Source: Derxia gummosa DSM 723 (GTDB lineage: Bacteria; Pseudomonadota; Gammaproteobacteria; Burkholderiales; Burkholderiaceae_E). From it: a stretch of DNA of 64,000 nucleotides. The notes below the pieces were generated by a model. That model made no database searches. It was not told the DNA's origin and saw only the letters and a program-made list of their open reading frames with translations. Each line of letters opens with the position of its first letter. The first letter of the stretch is position 1. The stretch is taken from assembly GCF_000482785.1 (NCBI RefSeq), contig NZ_AXWS01000013.1, positions 539,708 to 603,707 of the forward strand, written 5' to 3'. The translations under genes and the position numbers were made by a program. This document shows positions 46,898 through 56,565 of this stretch, piece by piece.

Positions 46898-49039
46898 ATG
46901 CCCACCCTCAGTTTCGAACCCGGCCCGCCAGTGATCGCCCGGGGCCAGTACCCCAGCCTCGCCTCCAAGAGCACCGTCGACCTCTACGCCGACATCCCGC
47001 TGCCCGGCGTGGTGATCTTCGTCCACGGCGTCAATTCCACCGGCGAATGGTTTGATGCCGCCGAACGCGGCCTGTGCGCCGGCCTCAATGAACGAACGCT
47101 GCGACGCCCGGAGGATTTGCGCTGTCCGGTGGAGAAGACGGAACTCATTCCCTGCAGCTACACGCCGGAACTCACACCCAACGGCTTTCGATCGAAAGAC
47201 CTGAGCGGCTCAACCTTCCTCCCCACCACCGGCCACTACTCCCCCGTCATCCGCTTCCGCTGGGGCTTTCGTGCATCACAGAAGGAACTCGCGGCCTTCG
47301 GCGGCAACGTTTTCCTCGACGAATACCAGTCCTGGGGCGGCGGCCCCTTCGCCAACGGCTGCACCGCCCTGCCCGACCTCTGGGATGCCGGCCTCAACGA
47401 CCGCGTCTTCCTCTGGTACCAGGCCAACGCGCTGAATCCGACCGACCGCCCGGTCTACGCCTGCCCGCATCGCGGCTACTTCGCCCATGCGGCATGGCGG
47501 CTGGCCGCGCTGATCGACCACCTCCGCCAACGCAATGAAGCGCGCGGCCACGGCCCCGACGTGCCGGTCACCATCGTCTGCCACAGCCAGGGCAACATGC
47601 TCAGCATCGCCTCGGCCTTCATCGGCCAGGAGCGCTTCGGCGGCAAGGGCGTGGCCGATACCTATGTGCTGTGCAATCCGCCCTACAGCCTCAAGCCAAG
47701 CAACTTCATGGAGAACCTGACCCAGTCCGACCAGGGCGGGCGAGTCACGGGCGAAGCCCGGCGCGAGGCCTTCCGGGCCTTCCTGTCGATCGTCGAGGCG
47801 CGCGGTGCGCGCTGCCAGGCTGACGCTGCGGTCAACAAGCGCACTGCCAACAGCAAGCCCACGGATGAATCGCCGATCGGCTTTTGCCGCGCCAGCGAAC
47901 GCGCGAATGACCGCATCAACCAGGGCCGCGTCTTCCTGTACTGCAATCCGCATGACCAGGTGATCTCGGCCAGCACGGTGCAGGGCATTGGCTGGCGCGG
48001 GCTTGATCAGCGCGAGATCGACGGCCTTGGTGGCCCGTCCAACTTCCATCAGCGCGTCTGGGCCGACGGGCTGGCCGTGGGGCAACGCGGCCTGACCAGC
48101 TATCCGATGTGGCCAGCGGGTGGCTGCAAGACGTTCTGGTCCCCGCCCTCGCCGCAGGCGCGCTACTCGATCGAGCGTGATCTGGACGATCCACGCGCCA
48201 GCGTCTGGGGCAAGCTCGGCTCGCTGCTGCTGGCACCGCTGCTGATTCCGGCCACCACGTTGGCGCGGATGGTCGGGCTGAGCGCCATCAACGCCGAGCC
48301 GGAACGCAACCGTCGCCTGCCGATCACCGCCCCGCCCATCAGCGATGAAGGCGTGCTGCCCAAGGCCCTGCGCATGCACGCCGGGCAGGTCCTGGCCGGG
48401 CCGTTTGACGAAGGCAGCGAATCGGCCGAGGACAACCTTGCGACGCACAGCGCGATCGACGACCCGGACGACGTCTACAACCGCGCCCGCGGCACGCTCG
48501 GCCTCAAGGCTCAGGGCGATGCCGACAGCGAGGCGCAATTGCGCTACGAGCATCACGCCCGGGTGCGCATGGATGCGCGCGCCTCGCGCGAAGACACGCT
48601 GCGCGATGAAGCCGAGGAAGTGCGTGCCGATGGCCACCTGAGCGAGCGCTTCAGGCAATGGTCGGACGCGCGCCGTGCCGAGTATCTGGTGAGCGGGCGC
48701 AACCAGAACGCGACCGACCATTCGACGATCCTCACCAACCCGATGCATGCGCAGGCGGTGCTGGCCTATGACATCGCGCTGGGCTATGCGCGGTTCACCG
48801 AGTCGGACTGGATGGAATTCCGGCAGATGGCGGATTGGCGCTGGGTGGGGGCCGCAGAGACGTGGGAGCCAGCGAAAGAGTACGCCGCTTACTTCAAGAA
48901 GGGTCAGTTCTACAAGCAACCGCTCTATGAGCATCCGGACTACCAGCCCAACGTGCCGGCAACCCTGGGCATCGATTCACGCCGGGAATCCGCGATGCGC
49001 CCCCCGCGCCCGACCCAGCCCTATGACAGCTATCCCTGA
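46898..49039 (+). CDS. tle3: Tle3-family type VI secretion lipase effector
   Basis: This 713-residue alpha/beta-hydrolase-type protein starts [31 protein letters not shown] (about 36-66). The nucleophile elbow is [18 protein letters not shown] (Ser230), and a later [17 protein letters not shown] block probably holds the acid. The DUF3274-like C-terminal half fits Tle3 effectors such as PA0260. Tle3 enzymes are T6SS-delivered phospholipases that attack rival membranes. No T6SS structural gene, VgrG or Hcp is in the window. Codon use is visibly less GC-biased than in the flanks, and the gene lies between IS remnants, both signs of transfer. Confidence 0.85.
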   Translation: MPTLSFEPGPPVIARGQYPSLASKSTVDLYADIPLPGVVIFVHGVNSTGEWFDAAERGLCAGLNERTLRRPEDLRCPVEKTELIPCSYTPELTPNGFRSKDLSGSTFLPTTGHYSPVIRFRWGFRASQKELAAFGGNVFLDEYQSWGGGPFANGCTALPDLWDAGLNDRVFLWYQANALNPTDRPVYACPHRGYFAHAAWRLAALIDHLRQRNEARGHGPDVPVTIVCHSQGNMLSIASAFIGQERFGGKGVADTYVLCNPPYSLKPSNFMENLTQSDQGGRVTGEARREAFRAFLSIVEARGARCQADAAVNKRTANSKPTDESPIGFCRASERANDRINQGRVFLYCNPHDQVISASTVQGIGWRGLDQREIDGLGGPSNFHQRVWADGLAVGQRGLTSYPMWPAGGCKTFWSPPSPQARYSIERDLDDPRASVWGKLGSLLLAPLLIPATTLARMVGLSAINAEPERNRRLPITAPPISDEGVLPKALRMHAGQVLAGPFDEGSESAEDNLATHSAIDDPDDVYNRARGTLGLKAQGDADSEAQLRYEHHARVRMDARASREDTLRDEAEEVRADGHLSERFRQWSDARRAEYLVSGRNQNATDHSTILTNPMHAQAVLAYDIALGYARFTESDWMEFRQMADWRWVGAAETWEPAKEYAAYFKKGQFYKQPLYEHPDYQPNVPATLGIDSRRESAMRPPRPTQPYDSYP

Positions 49040-49045
49040 GCCGAC

Positions 49046-50437
49046 ATGCGCCGCCGACATCTGCTCCTGACCTTGCCCGCACTGCTTGCAAGCGCATGCA
49101 CGACCGTGGCTCCCTCCGAATCGACACCTGCCCAGACCATGCCTTCCGACTCTCCGCCTCGCTACATCGCCAATGTCATGGCCGTGCAATGGGTCAGCCC
49201 CTTGAGCTTCCAGGACTATGGTGCCGACTGGAATCTTCTGCGCCATCTCGGCATGGCAACGCCCAATGCCAATGACGATGGCCACCCCGAGCGATGGCCA
49301 CTGGGGACCCCGGTGGTACCCATCGCCACCACCTACCGTTCTTCCAAGCGCTACATCTCGATTGAACAGGACATCGACACTGCAATCACTCCTTTTGGTC
49401 GAGAGTTGATCTTCAGCCCGAGCAGCTTCTACTCGCTCGGCACCCGCTATCACCGCTTCACCTTCATCGACCAGCAGAGCTTTCTCGCAACCTCGCCCAG
49501 GCTGCTCGGCGAGCCGCTCAATGACCAGTACTGGCATCGCTTCCGCATCGGTCCGACCGACACGCCGGCCAACGAAGCCCTCACCGCCGCCGACATGGCC
49601 CGCGAGCCCGTCGCCATTCCGGTCTCGATCGAACGGCTGGTCAATGAAGTCATCTCATCGACAACAGACGGCTGGGACGAGTACTTCAACCCCGAGCACC
49701 TCCAGCCCAGCACCACCATCGATTTCGGGGGACGCGCCGCCGGCTTCTACTCCCTCGCCCGCGCTCAGCAGTACATCGCCAGCCACCCGCAGAAGCCCGC
49801 CTGGCTCATCGGCCAGGACATGGTCGACTTCCCCACCTCGGCCCAGCCGACCGAAAACTGCACCGTCCTCATCCTCGCCTCGCCCGACCTCAAGCATCCC
49901 GTCCCGCGCAAGCCGCTCGCACGGCTGTACCGGCCGTTCCGGGTGAAGCTGGAATCGTCCAACGGCCGGCCGCCGGGCGTTCGGGCGCGCGTCGATGCGC
50001 TGCGCGAGGCGATGCGGCAGGCCATGACCGATGGCGAGGTCGACTTCGCCGACATCGGCAAGGTCTTCCATGACGCCGGGCTCAACTCCGACCAGGCCAG
50101 CCGCTCCATCGGCGCGCTCGGTCAGGCGCTCACCGAGATGGGGCTCGAAGGCAGCGAGTTCGCTGAGCGCACCTACAACGTCGACACCTGGCTGCGCGAC
50201 GCGGGCTCGGCCGCGGCCGGGATGAATTTCGCCTTCGCGATCGCCTACTCACACTGGGCCAACAAGCCCGCGCTGGTGGTCGCGACGCGCGAGGACGACG
50301 AGGTGTTCGCCGTGCTGGTGCGGCCACCCGAAGGCCACCAGACGCCCGAGCCCGTCACCGAATGGCCGCGGGCGCGCAGCGGCGGGCTCGCCTACTGGCC
50401 GTGGTGGGGCCGGCTCGACCGGAAGAAGCCGCGATGA
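49046..50437 (+). CDS. Tla3-like (DUF2875) lipoprotein, Tle3 partner
   Basis: This 463-residue protein begins with a lipoprotein signal (MRRRHLLLTLPALLASAC, acylated Cys18). The segment MAVQWVSPLSFQDYGADWNLLRHLGMATPNANDD resembles the N.LQ..DYPTEWQLLW.LGL..PN..D pattern I associate with DUF2875, the domain of Tla3 that helps load Tle3 on its VgrG. It follows tle3 by 6 bases. An alternative is that it is the periplasmic immunity protein (Tli3); the lipobox fits that role well, because self-protection is needed in the periplasm. A TGCAAGCGCATGCA copy (49087) overlaps the lipobox codons. Confidence 0.65.
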   Translation: MRRRHLLLTLPALLASACTTVAPSESTPAQTMPSDSPPRYIANVMAVQWVSPLSFQDYGADWNLLRHLGMATPNANDDGHPERWPLGTPVVPIATTYRSSKRYISIEQDIDTAITPFGRELIFSPSSFYSLGTRYHRFTFIDQQSFLATSPRLLGEPLNDQYWHRFRIGPTDTPANEALTAADMAREPVAIPVSIERLVNEVISSTTDGWDEYFNPEHLQPSTTIDFGGRAAGFYSLARAQQYIASHPQKPAWLIGQDMVDFPTSAQPTENCTVLILASPDLKHPVPRKPLARLYRPFRVKLESSNGRPPGVRARVDALREAMRQAMTDGEVDFADIGKVFHDAGLNSDQASRSIGALGQALTEMGLEGSEFAERTYNVDTWLRDAGSAAAGMNFAFAIAYSHWANKPALVVATREDDEVFAVLVRPPEGHQTPEPVTEWPRARSGGLAYWPWWGRLDRKKPR

Positions 50438-50563
50438 AGCGTCCTGGCCAGACCACGCATTGACACAGCGCCAGGGCGTCAACCACTCAGGCGCCGCAGC
50501 TCACGAGCTCGGCAAGGCGCTGACCCGAGGCGTCAATTGCGTGGCAGCAGCGGGGCGCGCCTG

Positions 50564-50610
50564 TCACTTCCACCCTTGTGGGGATCGATTCGGTTCCGTC
50601 AGACAGACCT
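50564..50610 (+). mobile_element. IS5-family end remnant (right copy, inverted)
   Basis: This 47-base segment is the inverted counterpart of 46485-46530. Both read outward as ...GGAAG.GAC and end in CAGACAGACC, then TTAG or CTAG. Here only the last 15 or so transposase codons plus the terminal repeat remain, with a one-base indel. Together with the left copy it brackets the tle3 module. Confidence 0.75.
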
Positions 50611-50655
50611 TAGGCGCGGCCGCTCCGGCTCCGGCGCCGGCGCCGCCGGCGGCCG

Positions 50656-51513
50656 TCAGGCGTCGAGCGTCGCGCCGCCGTCGGCGCGCAGGTCGTGCAG
50701 CGTGATGTGGCGCGCGCGGTCCGAGGCGAGGAAGCAGGCGACCTCGGCGATGTCCTCCGGCTCGGCGATGCGGCCGAGCGGGATACCGAGCCGGAAGCTG
50801 GCCGCGTCGCCACCGAGGATGGCGTCGCGTGCGCCGGGATGGGTCCAGAGCTGGCGTTGCATCGCGGTGTCGGTCGAGCCGGGCGAGACGAGGTTGCAGC
50901 GCACGCCGAGCGGCGCGAGTTCGAGCCCGAGGCAGCGCAGGTACTGGCTGGCGGCGGCCTTCGATGCGCCGTAGGCCGCCATCTGCGCGCGCGGCACGCC
51001 GGCGGCGTTGGAGCCGACCGCGACGATCGCGCCGCGCCGGCGCGCGGCCAGGCGCGGCGCGACCGCGCGGCACAGCCGCATCAGGCCGCCCGCGTTGATG
51101 TCGAGCGAGCTTTCCCAGGCGTCGTCGTCGATGTCGATGGCGCGCGCGAGATGGAGCACGCCGGCGGCGTTGATGACGATGTCGAGCGGGCCGAGCCGGG
51201 CCTCGGCCGTCTCGACCGCCTGCTCGACGGCGGCGCGGTCGCGCAGGTCGGCGCCGAGCGCGAGATGGCGCGACGGGGTGGCGTCGGGCGCGGCGGCGTG
51301 CAGGCCGGTCGCGTCGAGGCCGGCGGCGGTCGCGGCGACCGCCTCGGCCTGGCGGTCGAGCAGCGCGACGCGGGCGCCGCGCGCGGCGAGCAGGCGGGCG
51401 ATGGCGGCGCCGATGCCCTGGGCGGCGCCGGTGACGAGGGCGACGCGGCCGGCGAATTCGGCGCCGTCGTGGCGGGCGCGGTCGGGGGAGGCGAGCGGAT
51501 CGGGGGCGTTCAT
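50656..51513 (-). CDS. entA: 2,3-dihydro-2,3-dihydroxybenzoate dehydrogenase
   Basis: This 285-residue short-chain dehydrogenase has a Rossmann motif VALVTGAAQGIGAAIARLLA, NAAGVLHL, the YxxxK pair in AAYGASKAAASQYLRCLG and the EntA/DhbA-specific C terminus FRLGIPLGRIAEPEDIAEVACFLASDRARHITLHDLRADGGATLDA. It forms 2,3-dihydroxybenzoate from the EntB product. It is the last gene of the siderophore strand. A TGCAAGCGCTTTCA copy overlaps the start codon (51513-51526). About 20 residues precede the usual family start. Confidence 0.93.
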   Translation of the reverse strand: MNAPDPLASPDRARHDGAEFAGRVALVTGAAQGIGAAIARLLAARGARVALLDRQAEAVAATAAGLDATGLHAAAPDATPSRHLALGADLRDRAAVEQAVETAEARLGPLDIVINAAGVLHLARAIDIDDDAWESSLDINAGGLMRLCRAVAPRLAARRRGAIVAVGSNAAGVPRAQMAAYGASKAAASQYLRCLGLELAPLGVRCNLVSPGSTDTAMQRQLWTHPGARDAILGGDAASFRLGIPLGRIAEPEDIAEVACFLASDRARHITLHDLRADGGATLDA

Positions 51514-51526
51514 GCAAGCGCTTTCA
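51513..51526. repeat. Copy of recurrent near-palindrome at the entA start codon
   Basis: TGCAAGCGCTTTCA begins at the first base of the entA initiation codon (cat 51511-51513 on the plus strand). On the entA strand it reads TGAAAGCGCTTGCA. It is the only copy that overlaps a start codon. Confidence 0.55.
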
Positions 51527-51582
51527 TGGTCTGGGGGCGAGGCCGGCCTCGGGGCGGGCGGTCGGGGAAGTCGCGGACGTGT

Positions 51583-52425
51583 TCAGGCGAGCGGCGTGGC
51601 GTCGAGTTCGTCCATCACGCGGTGGCGCTCGGCGTGGTAGCCCTCCTCGTCGGCGTCGGACTTCCAGTAGGGCACGGCATAGAGCCGCTCGCGCGCCACG
51701 CCGGCGGCGAGGGCGCGCCGACGCAGGGCGACGACCTCGGCATGCTCGCCGGCGAGCGTGGCCGACAGCGTCGCGCCGGGCGGGCGCGGCAGGCCGTCCC
51801 AGGCGTCGAGCAGGCCGGCGAAGCCGTCGGCGCCGGGGCGCCCGCGCACGATCCAGCGCAGGTCGAGCGCGCCGCGCTGGGGCAGGACGCGGCAGTCGGC
51901 GGGATCATCGACGGCGATGACGGCATGGCCGCGCGCGCCGGCCGGCAGCTGGCGCAGCACGGCGGCGATGAGGGCGGCGGCGCTCAGGTCGCCGAACAGC
52001 AGGTGGAAGCCGGCGTCGGCCGCGAAGCGCGGCGGGCCGCCCGGGCCGGCGATGCCGACCTCGTCGCCGGGGCGGGCGCGGGCGGCCCAGTCGGCGGCGG
52101 GGCCGGGCGCGGCGTGCAGCACGAAGTCGATGTCCAGTTCGCCGGGCACCGGGTCGTGGCGCGCGACGGTGTAGGTGCGCACGACGGGCTTGCGCGCGGC
52201 CGATGGCCAGACGAGGCCGTCGGGGCCGGGGCGCGGCAGCTCGGGGCGGAGCTGGCCGGGGCGCGGCAGCAGCAGCTTGAGATGGGCGCCGTCGCAGCCG
52301 GGCGGGAAGCCGGCCAGCGCCGGGCCGCCGAGCGTGATGCGGCGCAGACCGGGCGTGACCGTGACGGCGCGGCGCACGACGAGCAGGCGCGGTCCGGGCG
52401 GCGCGGGGCGTTCGTCGGGAGGCAT
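51583..52425 (-). CDS. Siderophore-interacting protein (ViuB-like FAD ferric reductase)
   Basis: This 280-residue SIP-family reductase has an FAD-binding barrel with KPVVRTYTVARHDPVPGELDIDFVLH, then GPGGPPRFAADAGFHLLFGDLSAAALIAAVL. It ends with the conserved YAVPYWKSDADEEGYHAERHRVMDEL. The family reduces imported ferric siderophores with NAD(P)H so that iron is released in the cytoplasm. Its ATG follows the NRPS stop without a gap. Confidence 0.92.
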   Translation of the reverse strand: MPPDERPAPPGPRLLVVRRAVTVTPGLRRITLGGPALAGFPPGCDGAHLKLLLPRPGQLRPELPRPGPDGLVWPSAARKPVVRTYTVARHDPVPGELDIDFVLHAAPGPAADWAARARPGDEVGIAGPGGPPRFAADAGFHLLFGDLSAAALIAAVLRQLPAGARGHAVIAVDDPADCRVLPQRGALDLRWIVRGRPGADGFAGLLDAWDGLPRPPGATLSATLAGEHAEVVALRRRALAAGVARERLYAVPYWKSDADEEGYHAERHRVMDELDATPLA

Positions 52426-55400
52426 TCAGCTTTCCTTGCGGGTGGGGGCGGTTGACGCGAGCCGGCGCGCGAGTTCGGCGCCGATGCGGTCGAGCGCGGC
52501 CGGCGCGGCGAGGCCGGAATGGGTCGCGTCGATGTCGATGACCTCGATCGCGCCGGTGACATGGGGCCGCCAGCTCGCGGGTTCGGGCGCGTCGGCGGGA
52601 CGGCGGGCGGCGCGGAAGAACAGCAGCGGCCCGTCGAAGACGGCCGGCGTGCTGGCGCGGAAGGCGCGCATCGTGTGCAGCGCGGTGTCGGCGAGGCGGT
52701 CGATGAGGGCGGCGTCGCAGCCGGCCAGCGGGCTGCCGGGGCGGGCCAGCAGGGCGCGCATCGCGGCGGGTGGCAGCGGCTCGCCGGCGGCGTCGAGCGG
52801 GCTGTCGCCGGTGATGTCGAGCAGGGCTTCGAGCGCGTCGGCGGCGCTCGGCTCGGGCCGGTGGGTCCAGGCGGTGGCGGGATAGGCGTCCATGAGCGCG
52901 AGCAGCTCGACCGCCTCGCCGGCGGCGCGCAGGCGGGCGGCGATCTCGTGGGCGAGCGCGCCGCCGCTCGACCAGCCGAGCAGCCGGTAGGGGCCATGTG
53001 GCTGGACGCCGCGTAGCCGGGCCAGATGGTCGGCGGCCATCGCGGCGAAGTCGGCGGGCGGCTCGGCGCTCAGGCCGCGCGCCTGGAGGCCGTGCAGCGC
53101 GAGCGCGGGCAGGTGGCGGGCGAGCCCGAGGTAGCACCAGCTCAGGCCCTCGGCCGGATGGAGGCAGAACAGGGCTGGCGCCGCGCCGTGCTGGAGCGTG
53201 AACAGCGGAGCGAAGGCGGCGGTCGGGGCGGCCCCGGCGTCGGCAGGGACGCGGTTCGCCGCGCCGCCGCTGGCGATCCCGGCGCCGGCCGGGGCGTCGG
53301 CCCCGGCCTCGATCCCGGCGTCGATCCCGGCGTCGTTCCCGGCGTGCCGGCCGGCCCCGGCGTCGAGCACGGCCGCGAGATCGGCCGCGCGCGGATGGCG
53401 GAACAGCAGCGACATCGGCAGCTCGCGCCCGAGCCGCTGGCCGAGCCGGCTCGTGACCTGGATCGCCTGGAGCGACTTGCCGCCGAGGGCGAAGAAATCG
53501 TCGTCGGCGCCGAGGCCGTCGAGGCCGAGCACCTCGCGCCAGGTGGCGAGCAGGGCATCGAGGACGCTGCCGGCCACCGGCGCCGCCGCGTCGGCGCGCG
53601 CGTCGGCCGCCGCCGCGTCCGGCGCGGCCGTGACCGCCGGCAGACGCGCGAGCAGCGCCTTGCGGTCGATCTTGCCGTTGGCGTTGCGCGGCAGTTCGGC
53701 GACGGCGAAGAAGGCGTCGGGCACGGCGGGCGCGGGCAGCCGTCGGGCCAGCCGCGCGCGCCAGCCGGCCGAGGTAGCCGGTGCCAGCGCGGCGGGCGCG
53801 GACGCCGTCGGCGGACGCTCGGGCACGACGAAGGCGACCAGCCGGCGCAGGCCGCCCGCGAGCGGCTGGGCAGCGACGGCGGCGCCGATCACGCCGTCGC
53901 AGCCGAGCAGCACCGACTCGACCTCGGCCGGGTCGATGCGGTGGCCGCTGAGCTTGATCTCGTCGTCGATGCGGCCAAGGTAGACGAGCTGGTCGCCGTC
54001 GAGCCGCACGCGGTCGCCGGTGCGGTAGGCGCGCGGCGCACCGGGCAGCGCCGGCAGACGCACGAAGCGGGCGGCGTCGCGCGCCGGCCGCTCGAAGTAG
54101 CCGTTGGCGAGCATCGGGCCGAGCACGCAAAGCTCGCCCTCGGCGCCGGCCATGACCGGATGCAGCCAGGCATCGACGACGACCATCGACAGCCCGGCGA
54201 GCGGCTGGCCGATCGGCAGGGCGGCGGGCGTGGTGCCGTCGTCGGCCGGCGCGCCGAGTTCGGCGGTGGTGCAGATCACGGTGGTCTCGGTCGGGCCGTA
54301 ACTGTTGACGAGCCTCGGGCCGGTCGGCGCGGCGGCGCGCCAGCGCGCGACGCGGTCGGCCAGCACGGCCTCGCCGCCGATGATGACCAGCCGCAGCGCG
54401 GGCGGCAGGCGGCAGTCGTCGCCGAGGCGCCAGGCCAGCTCGTGCCAGAACGCGGTCGGCAGGTCGAGCACGCTGATGGCGAGCCGGCCGCAGGCGGCGA
54501 GAAAGCCGCCGAGGCTGTCGAGCATGGCGTCGTCGCGCAGCACGAGCGTCGCGCCGTGCGCGAGGCTCAGATGGATCTCCTCGACGCTGGCGTCGAAATG
54601 CAGCGGCGCGAACTGGAGCACGCGGTCGCGCGCGTCGATGCCGTAGCGCCACCCGGCCGCCGCGACGAAGTGCGCGAGCGCGCCGCGCCCGATCACCACG
54701 CCGTTCGGCCGGCCGGTGCTGCCCGAGGTGTGGATGACATAGGCCGGCGCGTCGGGCGGCACCGGGCGCGGCGGCAGAGGGCGGGCGCCGGCCGTGGCGG
54801 CGCCGGCGTCCTCGTGGACGACGATCCACGGCCAGTCGCCCGCGAGCGTGGCCGTCGCGGGCCGCACCAGCACGCGCGCCGGACGCACGTCGTCGAGCAC
54901 GTCGGCGATGCGCGCGCGCGGGCCGGCGGGGTCGAGCGGCACGTAGGCGGCGCCGGTCCAGAGCGTGGCGAGCATGGCGACGACGGCTTCGGGCGCGCGC
55001 GGCAGCAGCAGCGCGACGCGGTCGCCGGGGCCGATGCCGTGGCTGGCGAGTTCGCCTGCAAGCCTTTGCACCGCGCGTTCGAGCGCGGCGTAGTCGAGCC
55101 GGCGGCCGTCGGTCGTCTCGATGGCGGTCGCGGCGGGCGTGGCGGCGACGCGGGCGCGGAAGGCGTCGAGCACGTCGGCGGCGGCGCCGGGCGGCGGGCC
55201 GCCATCGAGCCGGGCCGGCGCGGCCGGCAGCGCCCGCGCGCAGGGCAGCGTGGCGGCGAGCCGCCCGGCCACCTCGGCCGGCGTGGCGCCGGGCGCGAGC
55301 GCGAAGGCGTCGAGCATGGCCACGAGCCCGTCGGCGATGCGCGCAAGCATCGCGGCGTCGTAGGCGAGCGGATTGGCCTCGGCGTCGATGCCGAGGCCGT

Positions 55401-56565
55401 CCGGGCCGGGCGCGAACACGATCGACAGGTCGTCCACCGGCCCGGCGGCGATCGGCCGGCGCGTCGCGCGCAGCGGGCCGACGCGGTCGAGCCGGTCGAA
55501 GGCGAGCAGGTTGACGACGGGCGCGAACAGGCGCCGGCCGGGCGCGGCGCGGCCGAGGTCGTGGCGCAGCTTCTCGTAGCGGTAGCGCGCATGCGGCCGG
55601 CCGGCACGCAGTCGGGCGACGACCTCGCGCGCGAGCTGGTCGAGGCCGGCGTCGGGCGCGACGCGCAGGCGCAGCGGGACGATGTTCATCGTCATGCAGG
55701 GCACCGTGAGCGCGACCGAGCCGAGCCGGTTCATGACCGGCAGGCCGAGCGTGAGGTCGGTGGCGCCGGTCTCGCGCCAGAGCCAGGCGGCGGTGGCGGC
55801 GAGCAGCCAGGCATGCAGGTCGGTACCGGCGGCGCGCGCGGCGGCCTGCCAGCGCGCGAGCCGGGCGGTGTCGGGCGCGCGGCGTTCGCGCCGCACCGGG
55901 CCGCCGAGCGGCGCGGGCGGCGCGAGCGTGACCGGGTCGGGCGCGTCGGCAAGCTCGGCGCGCCAGTGCTCGCGCGCGCGGTCGGCGGCGGGCGAGGCGA
56001 GCCAGGCGGCTTCCTCGGCCACCACGTCCGCAAGCGTGTGCAGGGCGCCGGGCGGGGCGGGGTAGCGGTCGAGCGCGGCCGAGTGCAGGGCGGCGACGCG
56101 GCGCGCGACGAGCGCATGGCCGTAGCCGTCGAGCGCGAGGTGATGGGCGCGCAGCAGCCAGCGGTGGCGCGCGGGCCCGAGCCGCAGCAGCGCGCAGCGG
56201 AACAGCGGATCGCGCGCGAGATCGACGGGCGCGGCGAGGTCGGCGGCGATCCAGGCGTCGGCGGCGGCGTCGGGATCGGCGGCGGTGGAGCAGTCGATCC
56301 ATTCGGGCTGCCAGTCGCGGCCGGCGGGCCATTGCAGCAGGCGGCCGTCGACGAGGCCGGCGCGCAGATGCAGCGCCTCGGCTTCGTCGAGCGCGTGCCG
56401 CACGGCGGCGAGGAAGACATCGCGGTCGAGCGGGCCGTCGAGGTCGAGCGCCTCGGCGGTCTGGTAGATCGGGCTGTCCGCCACGAGTTGCTGGCCGAAC
56501 CAGATGCCGGCCTGGGCCTCGGTGAGCGGCAGCGCGGCGGCGGCGGGCGTGTCGCGCGGGCTCAT
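52426..56565 (-). CDS. EntF-like single-module NRPS (C-A-T-TE), predicted basic amino acid
   Basis: This 1379-residue synthetase has a condensation domain (HHLALDG, 141-147). Its adenylation domain at about 470-950 contains IHTSGSTGRPNGV, NSYGPTETT and NGKIDRKAL. The thiolation site is LGGKSLQ, and the C-terminal thioesterase has GWSSGG. Aligning the pocket to GrsA PheA gives D658, A659, E662, D701, I728, G730, S755, V763, I764 plus the A10 Lys. This is DAEDIGSVIK, close to the known lysine code DAESIGSVCK and unlike the EntF serine code. The start at 56565 overlaps entB by ATGA. The T-TE linker has DAG/DAGI repeats. The product is probably a dihydroxybenzoyl-lysine-type siderophore. Confidence 0.88.
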   Translation of the reverse strand: MSPRDTPAAAALPLTEAQAGIWFGQQLVADSPIYQTAEALDLDGPLDRDVFLAAVRHALDEAEALHLRAGLVDGRLLQWPAGRDWQPEWIDCSTAADPDAAADAWIAADLAAPVDLARDPLFRCALLRLGPARHRWLLRAHHLALDGYGHALVARRVAALHSAALDRYPAPPGALHTLADVVAEEAAWLASPAADRAREHWRAELADAPDPVTLAPPAPLGGPVRRERRAPDTARLARWQAAARAAGTDLHAWLLAATAAWLWRETGATDLTLGLPVMNRLGSVALTVPCMTMNIVPLRLRVAPDAGLDQLAREVVARLRAGRPHARYRYEKLRHDLGRAAPGRRLFAPVVNLLAFDRLDRVGPLRATRRPIAAGPVDDLSIVFAPGPDGLGIDAEANPLAYDAAMLARIADGLVAMLDAFALAPGATPAEVAGRLAATLPCARALPAAPARLDGGPPPGAAADVLDAFRARVAATPAATAIETTDGRRLDYAALERAVQRLAGELASHGIGPGDRVALLLPRAPEAVVAMLATLWTGAAYVPLDPAGPRARIADVLDDVRPARVLVRPATATLAGDWPWIVVHEDAGAATAGARPLPPRPVPPDAPAYVIHTSGSTGRPNGVVIGRGALAHFVAAAGWRYGIDARDRVLQFAPLHFDASVEEIHLSLAHGATLVLRDDAMLDSLGGFLAACGRLAISVLDLPTAFWHELAWRLGDDCRLPPALRLVIIGGEAVLADRVARWRAAAPTGPRLVNSYGPTETTVICTTAELGAPADDGTTPAALPIGQPLAGLSMVVVDAWLHPVMAGAEGELCVLGPMLANGYFERPARDAARFVRLPALPGAPRAYRTGDRVRLDGDQLVYLGRIDDEIKLSGHRIDPAEVESVLLGCDGVIGAAVAAQPLAGGLRRLVAFVVPERPPTASAPAALAPATSAGWRARLARRLPAPAVPDAFFAVAELPRNANGKIDRKALLARLPAVTAAPDAAAADARADAAAPVAGSVLDALLATWREVLGLDGLGADDDFFALGGKSLQAIQVTSRLGQRLGRELPMSLLFRHPRAADLAAVLDAGAGRHAGNDAGIDAGIEAGADAPAGAGIASGGAANRVPADAGAAPTAAFAPLFTLQHGAAPALFCLHPAEGLSWCYLGLARHLPALALHGLQARGLSAEPPADFAAMAADHLARLRGVQPHGPYRLLGWSSGGALAHEIAARLRAAGEAVELLALMDAYPATAWTHRPEPSAADALEALLDITGDSPLDAAGEPLPPAAMRALLARPGSPLAGCDAALIDRLADTALHTMRAFRASTPAVFDGPLLFFRAARRPADAPEPASWRPHVTGAIEVIDIDATHSGLAAPAALDRIGAELARRLASTAPTRKES
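55057..55070. repeat. Copy of recurrent near-palindrome inside the NRPS
   Basis: TGCAAGCCTTTGCA (12/14 match), within the adenylation domain coding region, reading on the NRPS strand as Gln-Arg-Leu-Ala-Gly with the rare codons CAA and GCA nearby. Confidence 0.45.

Noticed and set aside
46267-46974. Minus-strand open frame read as a complete transposase
   Set aside because: Only about 76 residues match an IS5-family C terminus. The frame then runs on antisense through the neighbouring gene; the catalytic N-terminal two-thirds are missing.
53281-53370. Short GC-rich tandem repeats in the NRPS T-TE linker as a CRISPR-like array
   Set aside because: They are in-frame codon repeats (DAG/DAGI) without spacers; no CRISPR array or cas gene was seen in the window.
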